Positions 1-8,206 of a DNA stretch of 64,000 nt are shown here, in pieces. The stretch is from Pedobacter cryoconitis (GTDB lineage Bacteria; Bacteroidota; Bacteroidia; Sphingobacteriales; Sphingobacteriaceae). The notes beneath the pieces were generated by a model, which made no database searches, was not told the DNA's origin, and worked only from the letters and a program-made list of their open reading frames with translations. Position 1 is the first letter of the stretch, and each line of letters begins with the position of its first letter. A program made the translations under genes and the position numbers. The stretch spans positions 208,342 to 272,341 of the forward strand of contig JAAAFW010000006.1 of NCBI GenBank assembly GCA_019352875.1, in the 5' to 3' direction.

Positions 1-770
1 TTATGCTGCACCGGTATAAAAAATTTGCTGCCGGTGAATTCCATCTGAAAGCGTTTAATGAGTCTTTTACATTGAATGATGTGAAGATCACATTTTTGCC
101 TGCTGGTCATATGCTTGGCTCGGCGATGGTGCTGATGGAATATCAGGGAGTATCTTATCTGTATACTGGCGATTATAAGCTACAGCCTGATTCTACCTGC
201 GAACCTATTATTTTTCCAAAGGCAGATGTATTGATTACTGAAACCACCTTTGCAGATCCTGAAGTCCTGCATCCGGATCCGGAACAGGAAATTCGTAAAC
301 TGAGTACTACAACCAGCAATATTATGCTTGGAGCTTACGCATTAGGTAAAAGTCAGCGTCTGATTCGTATGATCAACGATTTCTGCCCTGAAAAGCGTAT
401 TCTGGTGCATCATAATATCCTTCCTTTCGTCCGGCTTTATGAGCAGGAGGGATTCAGTCTGGGCAATTATGAGGTCTATGACAGAAAGGTGATGAAGAAT
501 AACCAGGAAAACCTGATCTATCTGGTACCACCTTTAGTGTTCAGAAGCTATATCCGCGCTGTCAATGTCATCAGGGTATTTGCCAGTGGATGGAAGAATC
601 TTCAACGCAGTAATGGAATGGAGCTTTTGATTTCAGATCATGTCGACTGGAATGATATTATCTATACGATCGATCAGATTAAACCGTCAGAAGTCTGGAC
701 AATCCACGGAAACGGATCTCAATTACAGGATTATTATGTAAACAATTTAATTGTTAAATTGCTTAATTAA
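1..770 (+). CDS. Metallo-beta-lactamase-fold nuclease-like protein, 5' end cut by the window
   Basis: The frame is open from the window edge, and the first Met at base 3 is unlikely to be the true start because the HxHxDH metal motif that opens this fold is absent. What remains shows the second half of the family: a GHMLGSA segment, a YTGDYK motif whose Asp would bind metal, a TETTFADP segment and a late ISDHVDWND motif with a following IHG. These are typical of the ligase-associated / RNA-processing exonuclease branch of the MBL superfamily, which cuts nucleic acid with two zinc ions. About 255 residues are visible, against roughly 330 for complete members. The stop codon overlaps the ATG of the next gene (TAATG), so the three + strand genes here are probably translationally coupled. 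Exact substrate is unknown. Confidence 0.75.
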   Translation, partial: MLHRYKKFAAGEFHLKAFNESFTLNDVKITFLPAGHMLGSAMVLMEYQGVSYLYTGDYKLQPDSTCEPIIFPKADVLITETTFADPEVLHPDPEQEIRKLSTTTSNIMLGAYALGKSQRLIRMINDFCPEKRILVHHNILPFVRLYEQEGFSLGNYEVYDRKVMKNNQENLIYLVPPLVFRSYIRAVNVIRVFASGWKNLQRSNGMELLISDHVDWNDIIYTIDQIKPSEVWTIHGNGSQLQDYYVNNLIVKLLN

Positions 771-943
771 TGAAGGAGGGCATTGATTTTTACTTCAATG
801 AAGATGGATTGATGGTGTTTACCGCTGCTTATCAACTGCAAAGGGGATACTGCTGTAAAAACAAATGCAAACATTGTCCCTGGAACTATGGTAAACCTAA
901 ACGAGATACGCATCCCGACAAGGATGCCAAAATTGATGAGTAA
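770..943 (+). CDS. DUF5522 small cysteine-rich protein
   Basis: A 57-residue frame starts at the ATG overlapping the previous stop and ends at a TAA overlapping the next ATG. The protein begins MKEGIDFYFNEDGLMVFTAA, then has Y-Q-L-Q-R-G-Y-C-C followed by a CKHCPWNYG segment. This is the pattern of the Bacteroidota DUF5522 family: a short protein with a YHLKRGYCC-like core and four cysteines (residues 28, 29, 33 and 36) that look like a metal site. No function is established. Its place between an MBL nuclease and a MarR regulator with stop/start overlaps on both sides argues strongly that it is a real translated gene despite its size. Confidence 0.85.
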   Translation: MKEGIDFYFNEDGLMVFTAAYQLQRGYCCKNKCKHCPWNYGKPKRDTHPDKDAKIDE

Positions 944-1395
944 TGCAAATTGAAAAAGAGATCAGATTACCGAGGTATGAAAGCGTTTTCCATGAAGCAA
1001 TGGTTAATGTTGCTTTTACCCACAATTGGTGCAGTGAACAACTTAAAAATGCAGTACAGCCCTATGAAATTACAGCACAGCAGTTCAATGTGCTGAGAAT
1101 ACTGCGTGGTCAGCACCCGAGTCCATCAACAATAAACCTGGTGAGGTGTAAAATGCTGGACAAGATGTGTGATGCATCGAGAATTGTCGAGCGTTTACTT
1201 CAGAAGGAATTAGTTGTTAAACGTCTGAATTCAAAGGATAAACGATCGGTGGACATCCTCATCAGTAAAAAGGGACTGGATTTACTGGAAAGGATGGATG
1301 GGGATCTGAACTTGTCGGGAGTATTATCTTCACATCTTACTGCGGTTGAGGCTGAACAATTAGTACAGCTCTTAAAAAAAGCAAAAGGGGGCTAG
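943..1395 (+). CDS. MarR-family transcriptional regulator
   Basis: The 150-residue protein has the winged-helix layout of MarR regulators: an N-terminal helix, a recognition region at about residues 45-95 (EITAQQFNVLRILRGQHP, then MLDKMCDASRIVERL), and the wing with the conserved D-K-R-S segment (SKDKRSVDILISKKG). Such proteins bind palindromic operators as dimers and are often released by small ligands. The ATG overlaps the stop of the DUF5522 gene, so it is probably cotranscribed with the upstream nuclease. Its 3' end overlaps by 4 bases the 3' end of the convergent ZIP transporter. No target can be named from the sequence. Confidence 0.88.
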   Translation: MQIEKEIRLPRYESVFHEAMVNVAFTHNWCSEQLKNAVQPYEITAQQFNVLRILRGQHPSPSTINLVRCKMLDKMCDASRIVERLLQKELVVKRLNSKDKRSVDILISKKGLDLLERMDGDLNLSGVLSSHLTAVEAEQLVQLLKKAKGG

Positions 1396-2129
1396 TGCGC
1401 GTGACTATGCCCCTGTCCTGTAGTATAATAACCGACAAGTGCAACGGCGATACCTAGTAATACTGCTACCATTTTTCTTCGCGTTACTTTATGATCGACA
1501 CTCGATTCAAATAAAATGGTGGTGGAAATATGAAGGAAAATACCAATTACAATACCCATCATTTTATTGAAGTAGATCTCTATCCCACCTATGCGCCCTG
1601 TACTGATTCCATTGCTTACCCAGAATCCAAGCGGAGCCATAACAGCAAACACAGCTAAGTAAAATACGATTCCTCCAGGTTTGAATTTATTCTGCATCAG
1701 AATACTCGCCAGTGCGAAAGCAGCAGGGATATGGTGCAGTGCAATACCAAAGATGAGTGCATTATGCTGATCTGCGGCTAAAGGCATACCCTCCAAAAAA
1801 GCATGAAGGCACAAACTGATCATAATACCATAGGGGAAAACCTGTTCGTGGTGATGACTGTGGATATGACCATGTTCCACACCCTCAGAAAATTGTTCAA
1901 GCAGTACCTGCAGCAAAAAACCTATAAGAATGTAAATGCCTATTTGTTCATGGTCTGGGCCGCTGTAGGCATCCGGAATAAGATGCAAAACGGTAATGGC
2001 AAAAAGGTATGCCCCACTGAATGAAAGGATCAGTTTTAGCAGTTTTGATTTATCACTTCTGACCAGGAAAATAGTCAAGCCCCCTAAAAAGGCACACAAA
2101 AATAAAACGAGCAGCTTCCAGGATTCCAT
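1392..2129 (-). CDS. ZIP-family divalent metal transporter
   Basis: A 245-residue integral membrane protein with about eight hydrophobic segments. The signature histidines of ZIP carriers are visible in two membrane helices: LHLIPDAYS near residue 47 and LHHIPAAFALASIL near residue 135. A histidine-rich cytoplasmic loop (HGHIHSHHHEQ, about residues 85-95) and a second His cluster at the extreme C terminus (GHSHAH) suit metal sensing or buffering. ZIP carriers move zinc or related divalent ions into the cytoplasm. It is the last gene of a three-gene minus-strand operon; its ATG overlaps the stop of the PAP2 gene. Metal specificity cannot be read from sequence alone. Confidence 0.88.
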   Translation of the reverse strand: MESWKLLVLFLCAFLGGLTIFLVRSDKSKLLKLILSFSGAYLFAITVLHLIPDAYSGPDHEQIGIYILIGFLLQVLLEQFSEGVEHGHIHSHHHEQVFPYGIMISLCLHAFLEGMPLAADQHNALIFGIALHHIPAAFALASILMQNKFKPGGIVFYLAVFAVMAPLGFWVSNGISTGRIGGIEIYFNKMMGIVIGIFLHISTTILFESSVDHKVTRRKMVAVLLGIAVALVGYYTTGQGHSHAH

Positions 2130-2692
2130 TAATATCTTTTGATAATGTATTTATAAATTTGAAATGTCAGCAGACCTATACTTGTTCCCAGTGCAGCTCC
2201 TGCTATGGTGTCTACAGGATAATGTACACCTACATAAATCTGGGCAAATGAGATAATGAAAGCCCAGGCCAGTCCGATGGGGAGAATGGGTTTCCATCTC
2301 GGATAAAAGACAAGTATCAGGAATACAGCTATTCCAAAATGGTTGGTGGCGTGTGCAGAGGGGAAGCTGAAACCGCTTCCACAGGGAACCCGCCGGATAA
2401 TTTCGTCTGCAAGTGTAATTTCATTACAGGGTCTGATACGGGATATAAAAGGTTTAATCAGCCTGGATGAAATGAGATCTCCGAGTGCAAATGTGAGCAG
2501 TACACCTCCAATAATATAAAGACCTCTTTTTTTATACTCTTTGATACAGAATATAATGATGAAGAGATACAGTGGTGACCAGAAAAACCGATTCCTGGTT
2601 AATGGCAGCAGCCAGTCGAAAAATCCATTGGATAATCCGCGGTGGATGCGCATAAAAAGCTCCACATCGAAGGTATGCAGCTGCTCGATCAT
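2129..2692 (-). CDS. PAP2-family membrane phosphatase
   Basis: This 187-residue membrane protein carries all three motifs of the type 2 phosphatidic acid phosphatase superfamily: KPFISRIRP (KxxxxxxRP), PSAHA (the PSGH motif with the proton donor His) and the last motif ending in VGVHYPVDTIAG, with nucleophile His and Asp. Five or six membrane helices surround them. Members remove phosphate from lipid phosphates such as undecaprenyl pyrophosphate or phosphatidylglycerophosphate. It overlaps the methyltransferase upstream by 4 bases (ATGA) and the ZIP gene downstream by one base (TAATG), so all three are translationally coupled. The substrate is not determined by the sequence. Confidence 0.9.
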   Translation of the reverse strand: MIEQLHTFDVELFMRIHRGLSNGFFDWLLPLTRNRFFWSPLYLFIIIFCIKEYKKRGLYIIGGVLLTFALGDLISSRLIKPFISRIRPCNEITLADEIIRRVPCGSGFSFPSAHATNHFGIAVFLILVFYPRWKPILPIGLAWAFIISFAQIYVGVHYPVDTIAGAALGTSIGLLTFQIYKYIIKRY

Positions 2693-3420
2693 ATTTTTTT
2701 GCAGAGGAGAATCAATCTGTCAGATTTAATCTCATCAAATGGCTCCAGGTTGTAGCTTCCAAAAGTCTCTGTGATTTTTAAACCGCTTTTTTCCATCATC
2801 CTTTCGAAGTCTGGCAGTAGGAAGGCTTGTACACGTTCTTCAAATGCAAAGTTCTTTTGTTTATGTTCAAAATTAATCTGTTTGATGATTTTCCCGTCGG
2901 CCACAAATTTATGAATGTCGAATTCTATACCTTCAAGAGTCTTACTTTCCCGGTGAGTCAGATTGCTGATGATCTTTTTGGTATTGAAGTAATCGAGTAC
3001 TAATGTACCATCTTCCTTTATGCTTTTGCGGAATGACTTCAGGGCATTAACGTGGTCTTTTTCAGTGTCAAAATATCCAAAGCTTGTGAATAAATTCAGA
3101 GCAATGTCATAATAATTAATGTAACCCAGTTTACGCATGTCATGCACATAGAAGTGCAGGTGCTTTTGTTCAAACTGACGGGCATAACGAATGCTCTGTT
3201 CGGAAAGATCAATTCCTGTTACATCGAACCCTTTTTTGTTCAGATACACTGCGTGTCTTCCTCTTCCACAGGCGATGTCAAGTATCCTGGCGTGGAGTGC
3301 AGGCTTTAAATGGGCTGTTAAGTTGTCTATCAGGTACTCGGCCTCGGCATCATTCCGCTGACTATAAAGGATATGATAATAAGGCGAATTAAACCAATAT
3401 TGAAACCATTTACGCTGCAT
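2689..3420 (-). CDS. Class I SAM-dependent methyltransferase
   Basis: The 243-residue protein shows the Rossmann-like methyltransferase core: motif I ILDIACGRGRHAVYL at about residues 45-60, an acidic residue ending the second strand in VTGIDLSE, and DIALNLFTSFGYF as the post-motif strand. This is the general small-molecule methyltransferase type (Methyltransf_25/11), substrate unknown. It is the first gene of the minus operon methyltransferase-PAP2-ZIP. A -7 box TATATTTG on the minus strand (3448-3455) lies 28 bases before the ATG. The divergent glmM promoter is within 100 bases. Confidence 0.85.
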   Translation of the reverse strand: MQRKWFQYWFNSPYYHILYSQRNDAEAEYLIDNLTAHLKPALHARILDIACGRGRHAVYLNKKGFDVTGIDLSEQSIRYARQFEQKHLHFYVHDMRKLGYINYYDIALNLFTSFGYFDTEKDHVNALKSFRKSIKEDGTLVLDYFNTKKIISNLTHRESKTLEGIEFDIHKFVADGKIIKQINFEHKQKNFAFEERVQAFLLPDFERMMEKSGLKITETFGSYNLEPFDEIKSDRLILLCKKI

Positions 3421-3447
3421 AAATATTCAGGATTTAAAATATGGGAG

Positions 3448-3455
3448 CAAATATA
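3448..3455 (-). promoter_or_regulatory. Bacteroidota -7 box for the methyltransferase operon
   Basis: Read on the minus strand this is TATATTTG, an exact TAnnTTTG match, 28 bases upstream of the methyltransferase ATG. I do not see a well-spaced TTG -33 element, so the call rests on the -7 box and position. Confidence 0.5.
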
Positions 3456-3500
3456 GTGATTTAGATGCAACGAAGTGGATATTCGATCTGATATTGTTTA

Positions 3501-3533
3501 TTTGGGTTCCCTTCTTAATTTTTACTATTTTTG
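3501..3533 (+). promoter_or_regulatory. Promoter of glmM (TTTG, 21 bases, TATTTTTG)
   Basis: TTTG at 3501-3504 and TATTTTTG at 3526-3533 are separated by 21 bases, which fits the Bacteroidota primary sigma consensus. Transcription would start at about 3538-3541. This rules out the upstream in-frame ATG at 3475 and points to the TTG at 3553 as the glmM start codon. Confidence 0.7.
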
Positions 3534-3552
3534 GGAAACAAAAATTATAACA

Positions 3553-4941
3553 TTGACACTGATAAAATCAATCTCTGGAATCAGGGGAACCATTGGCGGA
3601 TTAGCCGGAAATGGATTAACCCCTGTCGATATCGTAAAATTTACCGCTGCCTACGGCGCGTGGGTAATCAAAAATACTAATATTAAGAAAATAGTCCTGG
3701 GCCGTGATGCCCGTATTTCTGGTGAAATGGTTAATCATCTCGTTACAGGAACCTTAATGGGACTTGGAATTGAAGTTATTGATCTTGGTTTATCGACCAC
3801 GCCAACTGTGGAAATAGCGGTGCCTATGGAAGGAGCAGGCGGTGGAATCATACTTACTGCCAGTCATAATCCTAAACAATGGAATGCTTTAAAGCTCCTG
3901 AATGCTAAAGGTGAGTTTATCAGCGATGCCGACGGTAAAGAAGTGCTGGACATGGCTGAGCAGTCTGATTTTAACTTTGCCGAAGTAAATAGTCTGGGCA
4001 AGGTAGTTCAGGATGATTCTTATCTTCAGAAACATATTGATGCTATTCTTGCATTACCACTGGTAGATGTGGACCTTATCCGTAAGGCAGATTTCAAAGT
4101 GGCGATTGACTGTGTAAATTCAACTGGTGGTATCTTTATTCCTGCTTTATTGAAAGCGTTAGGGGTAAATACGGTATACGAACTTTACTGCACACCTGAT
4201 GGTGAGTTTCCGCATAACCCGGAACCGCTTCCGGAGAACCTGACCGAAATTGCTAAAGTTGTTCAGCAGAAAAATGCAAATCTTGGTATTGTTGTAGATC
4301 CTGATGTGGACAGGTTATGTTTCGTTTGTGAAGACGGTACGATGTTCGGTGAAGAATATACGCTGGTAGCTGTGGCAGATTATGTGCTGCAGAATACAAA
4401 AGGTAATACAGTATCCAACCTTTCTTCAACACGTGCACTGAAAGATGTGACGGTGAAAGCTGGGGGTGAATATCATGCTGCTGCAGTGGGAGAGGTGAAC
4501 GTTGTCAACCAGATGAAAGCTGTAAATGCAATTATCGGTGGAGAAGGCAATGGCGGTATTATTTACCCGGAACTGCATTATGGAAGAGATGCCTTAGTTG
4601 GTATTGCTTTATTTCTGACTCACCTGGCGAAAACAGGTTTGACCATATCCAGATTGAAAAGTACCTACCCGTCTTACCACATATCGAAAAATAAAATTAC
4701 CCTGACTCCTGAAATGGATATTGATGCTTTATTGCTAAAAGTTCAGGATAAATATAAAAATCAACCATTGAGCACAATAGATGGGTTGAAAATTGAGTTT
4801 GAGAATGAGTGGGTACATTTAAGACGCTCGAATACAGAGCCGATTATCAGGATTTACAGTGAAGCTGTCAATGAAACAGTGGCTGAAAACCTGGCTGCCA
4901 AAATCATTGCAGATATCAAAGAAATTTTAAAATTGAATTAA
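3553..4941 (+). CDS. glmM: Phosphoglucosamine mutase / phosphohexomutase
   Basis: This enzyme interconverts glucosamine-6-phosphate and glucosamine-1-phosphate for UDP-GlcNAc synthesis, or acts as a related phosphomannomutase. With the TTG start at 3553 it has 462 residues and begins LTLIKSISGIRGTIGG, the usual N terminus of this family in Bacteroidota. Motifs in order: active-site phosphoserine in TASHNPKQW (Ser104), the magnesium loop DPDVDRL, the sugar-specificity loop GGEGNGGI and the phosphate-binding RRSNTEPIIRIY near the C terminus. The longer frame from 3475 would place the promoter inside the gene and adds an unconserved 26-residue tail, so I reject it. The cysteine desulfurase follows after 5 bases, so the two are likely cotranscribed. 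The choice between GlmM and ManB activity is an inference. Confidence 0.85.
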   Translation: MTLIKSISGIRGTIGGLAGNGLTPVDIVKFTAAYGAWVIKNTNIKKIVLGRDARISGEMVNHLVTGTLMGLGIEVIDLGLSTTPTVEIAVPMEGAGGGIILTASHNPKQWNALKLLNAKGEFISDADGKEVLDMAEQSDFNFAEVNSLGKVVQDDSYLQKHIDAILALPLVDVDLIRKADFKVAIDCVNSTGGIFIPALLKALGVNTVYELYCTPDGEFPHNPEPLPENLTEIAKVVQQKNANLGIVVDPDVDRLCFVCEDGTMFGEEYTLVAVADYVLQNTKGNTVSNLSSTRALKDVTVKAGGEYHAAAVGEVNVVNQMKAVNAIIGGEGNGGIIYPELHYGRDALVGIALFLTHLAKTGLTISRLKSTYPSYHISKNKITLTPEMDIDALLLKVQDKYKNQPLSTIDGLKIEFENEWVHLRRSNTEPIIRIYSEAVNETVAENLAAKIIADIKEILKLN

Positions 4942-4946
4942 TTCAA

Positions 4947-6095
4947 ATGAACAGGATCTATTTAGATAATGCCGCAACAACGCCTCTTGATAAAGAGGTC
5001 ATAGCGGAGATGGTTAACGTAATGGAAAACTACTATGGTAATCCATCTTCTATTCATGCTCAGGGCCGCGAGGTCCGTACTTTGATTGAGAAGGCACGTA
5101 AGTCTGTTTCCGGTTTGCTTAACGCGGCGCCTGCAGAAGTGTTTTTCACTTCCGGAGGTACTGAGGCTGACAATACAGCAATCAGGTGCGGTATCGCGGC
5201 ATATGGCCTTAAACATGCCATTACGTCTAAAATTGAACACCATGCTGTTGAACATACACTGGAAGAATTATTAAAGAAGGGTGTTATCGATAAACTTAGT
5301 TTTGTAAATATTGATAGCAAAGGGAATGTTGATTATGCCCATCTGGAGGAATTATTGCAGAACAATCCGCGCACTTTTGTTTCACTGATGCATGCCAACA
5401 ATGAACTGGGTACTTTAACAGATCTGGAACGTGTAGGTGATATCTGCGAAAAGTATGATGCTATCCTGCATTGCGACACGGTGCAGACTATGGGACATTA
5501 CGTACATGATGCTAAAAAATTAAAGGCTCATTTTATGGTATGTGCTGCGCATAAGCTGCATGGACCTAAAGGTGTTGGTTTTATTTATGTCAGCCATAAA
5601 GTTAAAATCAATCCTTTAATTTTTGGTGGTGCACAGGAACGCAATATGCGTGGTGGTACTGAAAATGTGTACGGTATTGTCGGACTTGCTAAAGCTATGG
5701 AGATGGCTTACCATGATATGGAATCCCATCAACAGGTTATTCAGGAATTGAAATCCTATATGAAAATGCGCCTGGAAGAAGAAGTTCCTGGTATTTCCTT
5801 TAATGGTGAGACCGCACCTGAGAAAAGCTTATATACTGTACTTAATGTTTCATTCCCGGAAATGGAAATGGCAGACATGTTATTATTTAACCTGGATATC
5901 AACGGTATTTCGGCATCAGGTGGCAGCGCTTGTTCATCGGGTTCCAATATTGGATCACACGTGCTGACAGGTATTGGCGCAGATCCTAACCGTCCGTCTG
6001 TTCGTTTCTCGTTTTCAAAATTGAATACGAAAGAAGAAATTGATTTTGTAGTGGAAAAAGTTAAGCATATCGTAGAGCAGAATATCGCGGTATAA
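4947..6095 (+). CDS. Cysteine desulfurase (NifS/IscS-like class V aminotransferase)
   Basis: A 382-residue PLP enzyme that takes sulfur from cysteine as an enzyme persulfide for iron-sulfur clusters and thio-modification. The PLP lysine is in AAHKLHGPKG (Lys203), the cofactor-stacking His is in SKIEHHAVEH (about residue 99), and the persulfide cysteine lies in SASGGSACSSGS (Cys329). The mobile-loop form with ACSSGS identifies the group I IscS/NifS branch rather than SufS. It begins 5 bases after glmM and ends just before a strong terminator. No iscU or isc regulator is nearby, so it may be a general-purpose desulfurase. Confidence 0.9.
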   Translation: MNRIYLDNAATTPLDKEVIAEMVNVMENYYGNPSSIHAQGREVRTLIEKARKSVSGLLNAAPAEVFFTSGGTEADNTAIRCGIAAYGLKHAITSKIEHHAVEHTLEELLKKGVIDKLSFVNIDSKGNVDYAHLEELLQNNPRTFVSLMHANNELGTLTDLERVGDICEKYDAILHCDTVQTMGHYVHDAKKLKAHFMVCAAHKLHGPKGVGFIYVSHKVKINPLIFGGAQERNMRGGTENVYGIVGLAKAMEMAYHDMESHQQVIQELKSYMKMRLEEEVPGISFNGETAPEKSLYTVLNVSFPEMEMADMLLFNLDINGISASGGSACSSGSNIGSHVLTGIGADPNRPSVRFSFSKLNTKEEIDFVVEKVKHIVEQNIAV

Positions 6096-6126
6096 TACGA
6101 ATCAATTCCATTTATTATAATAGTAT

Positions 6127-6162
6127 AACGCTGGTTTTCTCTGGAAAAGCCAGCGTTTTTTT
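6127..6162 (+). terminator. Rho-independent terminator after the cysteine desulfurase
   Basis: An 8-base perfect stem (AACGCTGG at 6127-6134 with CCAGCGTT at 6150-6157) is followed by a run of seven T. A second inner pairing of TTTTC with GAAAA can extend it. Confidence 0.85.
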
Positions 6163-6186
6163 ATGCAAAAAAAGATTTGCATCGAA

Positions 6187-6216
6187 AAACCGAATGTCAG
6201 AACGCACATTCGGTTT
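6187..6216. repeat. 11-base inverted repeat upstream of the LytS-type kinase
   Basis: AAACCGAATGT at 6187-6197 pairs perfectly with ACATTCGGTTT at 6206-6216 across an 8-base loop. No T-run follows, so it is not an ordinary terminator. It lies about 140 bases before the kinase promoter and could be an operator or an RNA hairpin. A smaller GCGATT/AATCGC pair follows at 6266-6283. Confidence 0.5.
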
Positions 6217-6336
6217 AGGGCCTACCAAAATACTTTAACCTAAGAATATATGCCTTTTTGTGTAAGCGATTTTTTTTAATCGCCCTGCTCATGTGCCAAC
6301 TCAGTGTGCGGTTTGTACAACTCGGCTAAACATTCC

Positions 6337-6367
6337 TTGCTTTAAGCCTTTTATAACTTTATTTTTG
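6337..6367 (+). promoter_or_regulatory. Promoter of the LytS/LytT pair
   Basis: TTG at 6337-6339 and TATTTTTG at 6360-6367 are separated by 20 bases. The -7 box ends only 3 bases before the in-frame GTG at 6371, so a transcript from here would be almost leaderless unless translation starts further downstream. Confidence 0.55.
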
Positions 6368-6370
6368 AAT

Positions 6371-7414
6371 GTGAGAGAACACTTACCCATAAAAAACCTC
6401 GTTAGATTAATTTATGTAGTGTCACTATTAGTGGGCCTCTCTGTTTTCTTCTTTATTTCAATAACCGGGGAAGCCCCAAATACTTCCTGGATTTATTCAT
6501 TGATGGGCAGTCTAGTTAACCTGGTCCTTGGTTATTCAAACCTATACTTTTTCGGCTTTTTAGGCCGCAGATCGCGAAATCGCTTAAACGGTTCCTGGAT
6601 AATTGGAGTCTTCTTATCATTTTTAATAGGAATTGTTTTTTACTTTTGCGCATATCCCCTGTTGGCAATGATCAATACAAAATTATATCATTTGGAAAAA
6701 GGGGCTGTTCCTCCGATTGTATTTGGAATAGCGATAGACAGTTTACTGGTGGCAACTTTACAATTGATTCTTGTCCTTCAATACGACAAAAATAGTGCAC
6801 AATTAGAGCTTTCACTTCTTCGTGCATCCCATGCAGAATCGGTGAACATGTTATTACGCCAGCAGATTCAACCTCACTTTCTTTTCAATGCATTAAATAC
6901 TTTGAACGCGTTAAATAAGCGGGATCATAAATCTGGAGAAAAATACCTGGTTCATCTGGCCAATTTTCTTAGGGCTTCCATTTCAGCAGACACCGGGCAA
7001 ATATCACGGTTGGATCAAGAGCTGGACCTGTTGAAAAACTACTTAGCTATGCAGCAGATCAGGTTTGGGACTGCACTTGTATGTAGTATAGATATTCCAC
7101 CTGACTGGATGCAGACAAAATTCCTTCCATCTTTCTCATTACAGCCCCTGGTGGAAAATGCAATCAAACATAACGAACTTACCGAAGATAGCCCCTTACT
7201 TATAAAAGTTAGTACGCAGGCAGATCGGATAATTGTAAGCAATAACCTCCAGCCAAGAGTTCACAAGGAACCATCAACAGGCAATGGGCTATCGAATTTA
7301 ACTGAGCGCTACAGACTTTGGTGTGGGGACAGCTTGCAAATAAACGAGGGAACTAAGGAATTTTCTGTAAGTATTAAAACGTTGGAACATGAACATAGTA
7401 ATAATAGAGGATGA
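6371..7414 (+). CDS. LytS/YehU-type sensor histidine kinase
   Basis: A membrane-bound kinase that would phosphorylate the LytTR regulator encoded right after it. From GTG 6371 it has 347 residues; an ATG at 6293 gives a longer form whose first 26 residues carry no family feature and would put the promoter inside the gene. Four hydrophobic segments occupy the first 140 residues or so, with only short loops, so there is no large outside sensor domain. Then come the His_kinase motif LRQQIQPHFLFNALNTLN (phospho-acceptor His169 from the GTG), and the ATP-binding N-box LQPLVENAIKHNEL. The G-box NGLSNLTERYRL follows. The response regulator start lies 26 bases inside the 3' end of this gene. Confidence 0.85.
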   Translation: MREHLPIKNLVRLIYVVSLLVGLSVFFFISITGEAPNTSWIYSLMGSLVNLVLGYSNLYFFGFLGRRSRNRLNGSWIIGVFLSFLIGIVFYFCAYPLLAMINTKLYHLEKGAVPPIVFGIAIDSLLVATLQLILVLQYDKNSAQLELSLLRASHAESVNMLLRQQIQPHFLFNALNTLNALNKRDHKSGEKYLVHLANFLRASISADTGQISRLDQELDLLKNYLAMQQIRFGTALVCSIDIPPDWMQTKFLPSFSLQPLVENAIKHNELTEDSPLLIKVSTQADRIIVSNNLQPRVHKEPSTGNGLSNLTERYRLWCGDSLQINEGTKEFSVSIKTLEHEHSNNRG

Positions 7415-8156
7415 ACGCGTAACAGGTGAAGAACTGGAGGCGAGCATTAGGGAGTTTGCTCCTTGGGAAACAGAAATATTTCATCTGCGTTCAGTCAGAG
7501 ATGCTGTTGCTTATTTCAAAGCTAATCCACACCCTGATCTGATCTTTTGTGACATTAAACTTGGGGATGGATTAAGTTTTGAAATTTTTGCAGCTGTTGA
7601 AATTTCAGTACCGGTAATTTTCTGTACTGCTTATGACGAATTTGCAATCAAAGCATTCAAGGCAAATGGAATTGATTATATTCTCAAACCATTTACTTCC
7701 GAAATGTTGGAAGAAGCCTATCAGAGATACACTAGTCTAAAAGATAAGTTGACAATTAAGGTCAGCGAAAAGTACACTCATATCCTGGATATGCTTAGTT
7801 CTGCTGAGTCAAGGCAGGCTGGTGCAATACTCGTCTATTATCAAGATAGAATTATGCCATTAAAGCTAAAAGAGATTGGTCTTATGTATATCGAAAATGA
7901 AATCACTCAGGTACTAACTATACAGGGCAAGACCTATTACCCCAATAAAAAGTTGGAAGATCTGGAGAAAATATCCGGAGAAGTTTTTTTTAGGGTAAAC
8001 CGGCAATATTTAGTTAACCGGAATGTTATCGTTGATGTTTCCAGTTTTTTTTCAAGGAAGTTCTCCCTGAACCTTTCCATACCGTTTAATAACAAAATTA
8101 TCGTTAGTCGTGACAGGACTCCCTCATTTTTGGAATGGCTGACCCGATCGGTGTAG
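7389..8156 (+). CDS. LytTR-family response regulator
   Basis: The 255-residue protein has an N-terminal receiver domain with acidic pocket IIEDE, phospho-acceptor Asp55 in IFCDIKLGDG, Thr80 in FCTAYDE and Lys100 in ILKPF. A LytTR DNA-binding domain fills about residues 150-250 (IGLMYIENEITQVLTIQGK, then a VFFRVNRQYLVN segment). It overlaps the kinase gene by 26 bases, so the pair is coupled. LytTR regulators in this phylum often act on neighbouring transport or envelope genes; the RND efflux operon 1.7 kb downstream is a natural candidate, though that is inference. Confidence 0.9.
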   Translation: MNIVIIEDERVTGEELEASIREFAPWETEIFHLRSVRDAVAYFKANPHPDLIFCDIKLGDGLSFEIFAAVEISVPVIFCTAYDEFAIKAFKANGIDYILKPFTSEMLEEAYQRYTSLKDKLTIKVSEKYTHILDMLSSAESRQAGAILVYYQDRIMPLKLKEIGLMYIENEITQVLTIQGKTYYPNKKLEDLEKISGEVFFRVNRQYLVNRNVIVDVSSFFSRKFSLNLSIPFNNKIIVSRDRTPSFLEWLTRSV

Positions 8157-8206
8157 TACCGCAAGTAGAAATGTTCATTATCATCGACGTTTTCTAGCAA
8201 ATTACC

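Noticed and set aside
3475..3552. ATG 3475 as the glmM start
   Set aside because: It lies upstream of a well-formed promoter, and the extra residues are not conserved in the family; TTG 3553 gives the usual N terminus.
4962..5320. Two minus-strand frames inside the cysteine desulfurase gene
   Set aside because: They lie wholly within a clear, complete gene on the other strand and show no motif.
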